From: Calothrix parasitica NIES-267
GTDB lineage: Bacteria > Cyanobacteriota > Cyanobacteriia > Cyanobacteriales > Nostocaceae
Length of the DNA stretch: 64,000 nt
Direction: 5' to 3'
Assembly: GCF_002368095.1 (NCBI RefSeq)
Contig: NZ_AP018227.1
Coordinates: forward strand, 3,257,563-3,321,562
A program made the translations under genes and the position numbers. Position 1 is the stretch's first letter; the number at the start of each line of letters is the position of its first letter. Positions 58,442-64,000 of the stretch are shown one piece after another. The notes under the pieces are model-generated. The model searched no databases. It was not told the DNA's origin and saw only the letters and a program-made list of their open reading frames with translations.

Positions 58442-60796
58442 ATGGTAGATAAAATGCGTCCGATATCGATAGGAATTGCTTGGTGTTTGGTTTGGGGTGA
58501 AGCACGGAAAACAGATAATTGGGATTTATTGGAGCAAACGCGGTCAGCTTTAATTAATGATGGAGAATTACCAGATAAGTTTAATTCAATTGTTAAAGAG
58601 GTTGAAGGATTAGATAATTTAGAATTTCCGCAAACCTTGGATGAATTAAATAAATTTACGGGAAGATATTCTCAGTTATGGAATTCTAAAATAGGTTTAG
58701 TTTATGGTGGTGCGACGAAGATTAAACAATATCTGTTTGAAGAATCGAAGTTACCGGATATTCGTGGTGGTTCGGCTTTATTAGATAGAATTAATTTGGT
58801 TGATTTACCTGCTTTTTTTGGGGTTACACCGAAAGTAGATAAGAAATTAAAAACTCCTAATTATAGCTTTCAATGTGCTGATGTTCGGAGCTGGTTAAAT
58901 AATAATTTTCCACAGAAAGCAGATGGTGAAGCAAAGTTGTCAGATGCTTTAATTGAACAACTGATAATTTATTCTACAGGTGGAAATATATTAGCTTTTT
59001 GTCCTGCTGCTTTTGTTGATGATTTAGCAAATGCGATTGAGAAACGCTATCAAATTGAAACTTTAACAGCTAATTCTTGTGCGGTTGGGGATTGTTTTAA
59101 GCTATTTGAGATAAAATTTGGATTATTACGAGATAATATTGAAGAAACGTTTTGGTTTGATAAATACAAAGAAAAATATCAACATCCCATAGTTGAAGCT
59201 TATTTTGGGAAAATCAAAATTGATTCTGAGAATTTAGAAGAAAAGATTATAGAGAATTTTCAAAATCGTAAAAGTTTTAATGAATTAACAACGAAATTAG
59301 CGGTTCAATTTAATCAACGTCGTAACGGATATCCAAATGAAAAGCGTCCGAGTCGTCGTTATCCAGCAATGTTTGAAACTCATCCTTATTTGAGAAGAGA
59401 TGGAGTTGAAAAACGTTGTTCAATAGCGCAGGTTTCTGAAATTACAGGACAACCTCATTTTTCGGAAGCTTCTATCAGAAAAAGATGTATTGGGGATAGA
59501 GCGAAAAAAGACATCAAAGGTATACCATCATGGTATCAAGAACTGAAATTAGATTGGCAACCGGGAATTATTGAGAGTTGGACGAATAAATTTGAAACGT
59601 TTTTAAAACAGAATTCAGAACAATATCAAAAATATTGTCAAAATCATAATCTTGATGACGTAGAAACACTTCCGTCTTTAACTCATCTGGGTAAAGTTAG
59701 TAATGGTTATATTGCTTATATTTACGCTGATGGAAATAATATGGGAGGTTATATTCAAAAAATTCGTACTCCCGAACAATACAAAAATTTTAGCGAGGAT
59801 GTTGATAACGCAACCAGATATTCGGTATATCAAGCATTAGCAGAAAATCTTCATCCTAGAGAATTACAGGGAATTGATGAATCAACATCAAGATTAAAAA
59901 ACGGAGATTTTATTCATCCCTTTGAAATAATTACTATAGGAGGGGATGACATCATTATCATTGTAGCAGCAGATAAAGCTTTAGAAATCGCCAAGATGAT
60001 TGGCGAACAGTTTGAAAAAATCCTTTTGAAAAATGTTGGAATCGAAAATGTAAAAATTAAAGATTGTTATCGAGTGAAGTCAACCAATAAACCAGTTGAA
60101 TTAAATAAAATTCATCGTTACTCTTGGAAAACTGCTCCATCTTCTCAATGTACTTTAAGTATATCGAGTGGTGTTTTGATTACTTCTTACAATACACCGG
60201 TTTACTATGCGAAAAAATTGTACGAACAGTTGTTAAAATCGGCGAAAAAACGAGCAAAAAAACTCAATAAAGTTGGTTACTGTGGGGGGACAGTTGACTT
60301 CTTGACCTTAAAATCAGTAACGATGATTTCATCTAATATAGAAGAATTTCGTCAGGAAGCATTAGTTAAAGAACGGGGAGCAAAACTACAATTATATGCT
60401 GCACCTTATACTTTACACGAACTGGGAGGATTAATAAAATCTGTCAAAGCTTTAAAAAAAGCAGAATTCCCCAAATCGCAAATTTACCAAATTCGTAGTT
60501 TTCTAGAAAGAGGTAAACAAACAGCGATTTTAAATTATCGTTATTTCCGAGTTAGATTAAAACCAGAAAATTCCAATTTACTCAAAAAAGAGTTTGAAGA
60601 AGTTTGGTGTAGAGCTAAAACTAATGGGGGGAATCTAGCACCTTGGATGTATGACGATGGAAAACTTGAAAATCCTAAAAGTCCAGAAGCATTTTATGAA
60701 ACTATCTGGAGAGAATTGGTAGATATTTATGATTTTGTAGAAAAAGATGAATTGGAAAATAATGAAGAAAATCTGATTACTGCTGAAATAAAATAA
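58442..60796 (+). CDS. cas10: Type III CRISPR Cas10 (large subunit, oligoadenylate cyclase)
   Basis: 784-residue Cas10. The first Palm region has KIGLVYGGATKIKQYLFEES and a degenerate STGGNILAF (about 178-186); the second Palm has IYADGNNMGGYI (about 427-438) and the intact cyclase motif TIGGDDIIIIV (GGDD at 500-503). So it should make cyclic oligoadenylate when the complex binds target RNA. The N-terminus has no His-Asp motif in the first 150 residues, so the single-strand DNase domain is missing, and the protein is shorter than HD-bearing Cas10. It is followed after 10 bases by the Cas7 gene. The subtype is judged from the csx10 neighbour. Confidence 0.93.
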   Translation: MVDKMRPISIGIAWCLVWGEARKTDNWDLLEQTRSALINDGELPDKFNSIVKEVEGLDNLEFPQTLDELNKFTGRYSQLWNSKIGLVYGGATKIKQYLFEESKLPDIRGGSALLDRINLVDLPAFFGVTPKVDKKLKTPNYSFQCADVRSWLNNNFPQKADGEAKLSDALIEQLIIYSTGGNILAFCPAAFVDDLANAIEKRYQIETLTANSCAVGDCFKLFEIKFGLLRDNIEETFWFDKYKEKYQHPIVEAYFGKIKIDSENLEEKIIENFQNRKSFNELTTKLAVQFNQRRNGYPNEKRPSRRYPAMFETHPYLRRDGVEKRCSIAQVSEITGQPHFSEASIRKRCIGDRAKKDIKGIPSWYQELKLDWQPGIIESWTNKFETFLKQNSEQYQKYCQNHNLDDVETLPSLTHLGKVSNGYIAYIYADGNNMGGYIQKIRTPEQYKNFSEDVDNATRYSVYQALAENLHPRELQGIDESTSRLKNGDFIHPFEIITIGGDDIIIIVAADKALEIAKMIGEQFEKILLKNVGIENVKIKDCYRVKSTNKPVELNKIHRYSWKTAPSSQCTLSISSGVLITSYNTPVYYAKKLYEQLLKSAKKRAKKLNKVGYCGGTVDFLTLKSVTMISSNIEEFRQEALVKERGAKLQLYAAPYTLHELGGLIKSVKALKKAEFPKSQIYQIRSFLERGKQTAILNYRYFRVRLKPENSNLLKKEFEEVWCRAKTNGGNLAPWMYDDGKLENPKSPEAFYETIWRELVDIYDFVEKDELENNEENLITAEIK

Positions 60797-60806
60797 TATT
60801 AAAAAT

Positions 60807-61532
60807 ATGATATTTCTACAGCAATTATCAAATTCAATCGAAACTTTAGAAATTACAGCGGTTATTGATACAGCTTTGTGTGTAGGAGCGGGTGGTTCGT
60901 CCGGTTCCTTAGCAGATAAAGCAATTGTTCGTAATTCCGGAGGTAATTTATTAATTCCAGGTTCTCAAATTAAAGGAAGATTGCGTCATGAATGTGAAAA
61001 AATAGCTAGAGGTTTAGGATGGGGAATTTGCGAATCTCCCAATGCTGAAAGAATGGTGATTCTCAGAGATAAAGCTCCTCCAGAATTTAAACGGGATGAA
61101 TATAAAGTTCAAGGATACGACAAAACATATCATTGTTTAATCGGTCAAATATTTGGAGACCCAGTTTTACCATCAAGGGTAATATTTGATGATTTAATTT
61201 GTACCGAAGAACTAGAAAACCTACCCGAAGTAATACGTCCCGGTGTGACTATTAACCGTCGTCGGAAAATAGCAGAAGAGAAAAAACTCTACTATTTAGA
61301 AACTTCTCCCGTAAACGCAAAACTGAAATTTACAGGTCATATTCATATCCAACCGAGCTTAACATCCGAAAGACCCGATTATGCAAAAGCCTTAATTTGG
61401 AGTGGCTTTCACCATATTAATGCATTAGGAGGAAGTAAATCAGCAGGGTTAGGTTGGATTGATTGGGAACTACCCCCCATAGAAATCGATGAAACAGTTT
61501 GGGAATTTTTGGGTAAGGGGAGAATACAGTGA
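60807..61532 (+). CDS. Type III RAMP Cas7 (Csm3-like) backbone subunit
   Basis: 241-residue RAMP protein that forms the crRNA-binding backbone and cuts target RNA. Family features: LCVGAGGSSGSLADKAIVRN followed by LLIPGSQIKGRLRHECEKIA, and the glycine-rich C-terminal loop HHINALGGSKSAGLGWIDW. Asp37 (LADKAIVRN) sits where the catalytic Asp of Csm3 lies, so RNA cleavage is probably kept. Csm3 of type III-D systems often occurs in several copies; only one is seen before the window edge. It overlaps csx10 by 4 bases (GTGA). Confidence 0.9.
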   Translation: MIFLQQLSNSIETLEITAVIDTALCVGAGGSSGSLADKAIVRNSGGNLLIPGSQIKGRLRHECEKIARGLGWGICESPNAERMVILRDKAPPEFKRDEYKVQGYDKTYHCLIGQIFGDPVLPSRVIFDDLICTEELENLPEVIRPGVTINRRRKIAEEKKLYYLETSPVNAKLKFTGHIHIQPSLTSERPDYAKALIWSGFHHINALGGSKSAGLGWIDWELPPIEIDETVWEFLGKGRIQ

Positions 61533-62791
61533 AAAAGATAGAATTAGAAATCAAAGCTTTATCACCCCTAGCTGTGGGAAGACAAAAACCTGGGGGTTCC
61601 GTCAGTGAAGCAGATGATTATATTCCCGGTACAGTAATTCGTGGTGCGATCGCTAGTGAAATTTTAAAGCGTTCGGGTCATCAATTTAGCAACTTGAGTG
61701 AGAATGGTGGTCATTTTCAAGCTTTATTTCTTGATGACGAACCAGCGATATTTACAAATGCTTATCCAGCAGCTTTGATAATTAAAGGTAAAATCATATC
61801 TCAAGACAGAATAGAACGAATAAAATTTTTACCAGCTACAGCACTTAGTTCCAAAACAAAATCGGGTTTCAAAACCGGAAAACCTCTAAATAACGGAGTT
61901 TTTGACAGTCTCATCGACCGTTTTTGTGGTGAATTTTATGATTATGAGTATGACCCCAATTGTCCGGAAGATGGGAAAAGAGTTGAACCTTATAGCAGTT
62001 TTTATACTAAATTCAAAAACAAATATTACAGCTTATCTGTTACTAAACGTCTTTTAACCCGAGTTGGAATAAATCGTAAACGAGCTACATCAGAAGAAGA
62101 TATTCTTTACAGCATCGAAGTTCTCAACGAATCAGAATCTACGGGTAAGAATCCCAAACCTGTAATTTATAAATCAGCAATAATTATTAGAGATGATTTA
62201 GCAGATTTTCTTTGGGAATTCATTGATAATCCTCGTAGTAACTTTCGTCTAGGTGGTTCTAGTTCCCGAGGATTGGGTAAAGTTAAAATTGAAGCTCAAA
62301 AACCAATTGAATTCAAACCTACTGTCGAAAATAAGATTGAGAAATTTAATACTAAATTAAAAGAACGCTGGGCTAATTGGAACATTTTTGGTAATCCTAT
62401 TAAAGAGTTACCAAATAATCGTACTTACTTTAGTTTAGACTTACAATCAGATGCAATGTTAACCGAAAAATGGCGACGTACTACGGTTATTTCGGAAGAA
62501 ATGCTCAAACTATTTACGGGTGTTGAAGATTCATCTTTAAAATTAGAAGCTACTTACAGTAGTTATGATTATCGTTCCGGTTGGAATTCAGCTTGGGGAT
62601 TAATGAAAGATGTTGAATTAGTGACTAATAAAGGTGCTGTTTACTTATTTAGTACCACTCACCTAGAATCATGGTATGAAAAATTAGCAAAATTAGAATT
62701 AGACGGTGTGGGAGAAAGAACTTGTGAAGGTTTTGGTCAAGTAGAAATTTGTGATGATTTTCATCTTATATTGAGAGAGGATAGAGTATGA
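61529..62791 (+). CDS. csx10: Type III-D RAMP protein Csx10
   Basis: 420-residue RAMP of the Csx10 group, the Cas5-like subunit of type III-D complexes that holds the 5' handle of the crRNA next to Cas10. The N-terminal fold opens KIELEIKALSPLAVGRQKPG with YIPGTVIRGAIASEIL; a middle loop has FRLGGSSSRGLGKVKIEA; the C-terminus ends with LELDGVGERTCEGFGQVEIC, the G-rich RAMP loop. GTG start, overlapping the Cas7 gene (GTGA), and its own stop overlaps the next ATG (ATGA), so the genes are translationally coupled. This gene is the main evidence for subtype III-D. Confidence 0.88.
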   Translation: MKKIELEIKALSPLAVGRQKPGGSVSEADDYIPGTVIRGAIASEILKRSGHQFSNLSENGGHFQALFLDDEPAIFTNAYPAALIIKGKIISQDRIERIKFLPATALSSKTKSGFKTGKPLNNGVFDSLIDRFCGEFYDYEYDPNCPEDGKRVEPYSSFYTKFKNKYYSLSVTKRLLTRVGINRKRATSEEDILYSIEVLNESESTGKNPKPVIYKSAIIIRDDLADFLWEFIDNPRSNFRLGGSSSRGLGKVKIEAQKPIEFKPTVENKIEKFNTKLKERWANWNIFGNPIKELPNNRTYFSLDLQSDAMLTEKWRRTTVISEEMLKLFTGVEDSSLKLEATYSSYDYRSGWNSAWGLMKDVELVTNKGAVYLFSTTHLESWYEKLAKLELDGVGERTCEGFGQVEICDDFHLILREDRV

Positions 62792-63204
62792 CAGATTTTT
62801 CAGAGCAGCAAAAACAGTTAAAAATACAAAAAGGAATTCGTCAAGCAGAAGATAAATTAGTTTCCGATATTCAAGATATATTGGATGATAAAACATCTTA
62901 TGGAAACTTAGAAGAATCTCAATTTCGTAATTTATTAAGAGTTGCTGATTCTACCGAAAGTCCGGAAGTTATCAAAAATTTTCTACTATATCAAGTAGGA
63001 AGAGATAGAAAGTGGGGTCAAGGTCAAAACTCTTTAGCAAAAAAAATAATTAATTATATCAGTAAGGAAATTCATCAAAAAGCGAAAGATATTGCCAAAA
63101 ACGCCAATTCAGAAGAAACTAATCTAATTCAAATAGAATTAGTCCGTCGTTATTTAGGATATGGTGCTAGATATTTAGTTTATAAGAACAAAGGTGAAAA
63201 TTAA
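62788..63204 (+). CDS. Type III small subunit, Cas11/Csm2-like
   Basis: 138-residue, all-helical, basic protein: KIQKGIRQAEDKLVSDIQDI, SQFRNLLRVADSTESPEVIK and LVRRYLGYGARYLVYKNKGE. Length, helical make-up and place between csx10 and the CARF gene fit the small (Cas11/Csm2-like) subunit that lines the target-binding filament. There is no catalytic motif. It overlaps csx10 by ATGA. Assignment rests on place and helical pattern more than on strong motifs. Confidence 0.72.
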   Translation: MTDFSEQQKQLKIQKGIRQAEDKLVSDIQDILDDKTSYGNLEESQFRNLLRVADSTESPEVIKNFLLYQVGRDRKWGQGQNSLAKKIINYISKEIHQKAKDIAKNANSEETNLIQIELVRRYLGYGARYLVYKNKGEN

Positions 63205-63225
63205 ATTATTTAGGAGTTATATAAT

Positions 63226-64000
63226 ATGAAAACACTTGTAATTTCAACAGTTGGAACAAGTTTATTAACAAATTGCATTGACCAAGATATAGATCCAGAT
63301 AATTGGTTGAAACGATTACAAGATACAGCTAATTACACCGAAGATGAAATAAACAAACATTGTGAAGATGTTTTAGCAACTATTACAGAGCTAAACCAAA
63401 GAGCAGAAGAGAAGTTATACAATAAAGAAACTGAAATATCAGAAATAAGAGAAACCTGTGCGGAATTAAATGGAATTTATGGTTTGTATGATGAAAAACT
63501 AGAGCAAGGTATATCAGATACTCATATTTTAATTACTACCGATACAGCACAGGGAAGAATTACTTCTAAATTAATAGAAAAATTTTTGCAAGATAATAAA
63601 CTCAAAAATACAACTACTTGTATTCAACCTCAACTTTCTTTAAAAAGTAGTACTGCTTTCAAAGAGGGTATGGCAAAGGTCATTCCTTATATTAGAGATA
63701 CTATTGAAGGTTTTCAAAAAAATCAATATCAAATTTATTTTAATTTAGTAGGAGGTTTTAAAGCGTTACAAGGATATTTCAATACTATCGGAATGTTTTA
63801 TGCAAATGAAATAATCTATGTTTTTGAAGGTTCTAACGAAGTTATAAAAATTCCTCGATTACCTATAAAAGTTGATATAGAAAAAATAGAACCCTTTAAA
63901 GTTCAACTTGCAATGATGGAACAGGGAGATGTTTATAAATCTTGGGAAAAATTAAAAGATATCCCACGTGATTGGCTTTTGGAAGATGGTCAGGAAATGA
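63226..64000 (+). CDS. CARF-domain protein, TIGR02619/Csm6-Csx1-like (partial)
   Basis: The first 258 codons of a CRISPR ancillary protein cut by the right edge. The N-terminal half is a CARF (oligoadenylate-sensing) Rossmann-type domain: KTLVISTVGTSLLTNCIDQD, HILITTDTAQGRITSKLIEK and YFNLVGGFKALQGYFNTIGM, the last like the N-TGGxK motif of Csm6-type proteins. Between strands 1 and 2 lies a long helical insertion (about 25-95). The effector domain, if any, starts near 225 and continues beyond the window, so its activity cannot be told. The ATG at 63226 has TAGGAGTT 7 nt upstream and lies 21 bases after the Cas11 gene. Confidence 0.87.
   Translation, partial: MKTLVISTVGTSLLTNCIDQDIDPDNWLKRLQDTANYTEDEINKHCEDVLATITELNQRAEEKLYNKETEISEIRETCAELNGIYGLYDEKLEQGISDTHILITTDTAQGRITSKLIEKFLQDNKLKNTTTCIQPQLSLKSSTAFKEGMAKVIPYIRDTIEGFQKNQYQIYFNLVGGFKALQGYFNTIGMFYANEIIYVFEGSNEVIKIPRLPIKVDIEKIEPFKVQLAMMEQGDVYKSWEKLKDIPRDWLLEDGQEM

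Noticed and set aside
1-64000. tRNA or rRNA genes
   Set aside because: I looked for T-loop motifs of the GGTTCGA/GGTTCAA kind in the gaps; the few hits lie in CRISPR or AT-rich sequence and do not fold as tRNA arms.

Overview
The window is a chromosome segment from a filamentous, probably heterocyst-forming cyanobacterium (Nostocales, Calothrix/Rivularia-like). This is inferred from eight HIP1 octamers GCGATCGC (5932, 10537, 34713, 40011, 40933, 42710, 51711, 61646), many heptameric tandem repeats (STRR), AT-rich codon use, and cyanobacterial families (HemJ, a Psb35-like protein, four-ACT aspartokinase, Rcp-type regulators). No rRNA or tRNA gene was seen.

Layout. 1-6419: housekeeping genes on the minus strand (BMP-type ABC importer, ftsW, hemJ, lysC). 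6888-15059: two-component cluster, a LuxR-type regulator divergent from two Cph1-like kinases, an Rcp-like receiver and two receiver-kinase hybrids. 15227-20102: small stress and envelope genes, including one that seems to lack any ATG/GTG/TTG start, and a possible structured RNA. 20560-25431: lysine-forming dehydrogenase-like enzyme, site-2 protease and cation exchanger, flanked by two copies of a 115-bp element. 25921-30142: second signalling cluster headed by a kinase with an ethylene-receptor-like membrane domain. 30147-38106: DUF2294 pair, universal stress protein, manganese catalase, lipid kinase, Rieske-FAD oxidoreductase and a peptidoglycan-binding protein. 38107-45795: repeat-rich; sirB is split by a 1144-bp IS just before cobA, and an SLC12-like transporter is followed by about 1 kb of palindromic MITE-like units. 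45796-52765: pentapeptide and TPR proteins, Uma2 nuclease, sugar-nucleotide reductase, and a PhnM plus PhnZ-like pair.

52812-64000 is a CRISPR-Cas type III (III-D-like) region: Cas6 with a C-terminal HTH, a small HD alarmone-hydrolase-like gene, a WYL regulator of the TIGR03985 type, a two-repeat CRISPR remnant, and a tightly coupled operon csx3 - csx3/P-loop fusion - cas10 - cas7 (Csm3-like) - csx10 - cas11 - CARF gene, running off the right edge. Cas10 keeps its GGDD cyclase motif and lacks a visible HD nuclease, so the system looks built for cyclic-oligoadenylate signalling. Two Csx3 domains follow each other: the free one keeps its histidines and the fused one has lost them, which suggests an eraser/reader pair.

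A theme of the window is that repeats shape gene ends: stop codons and last residues of lysC, a receiver-kinase, cobA, the PhnZ-like gene and cas6 lie in heptamer arrays, and the exchanger stop lies in a MITE terminal repeat.
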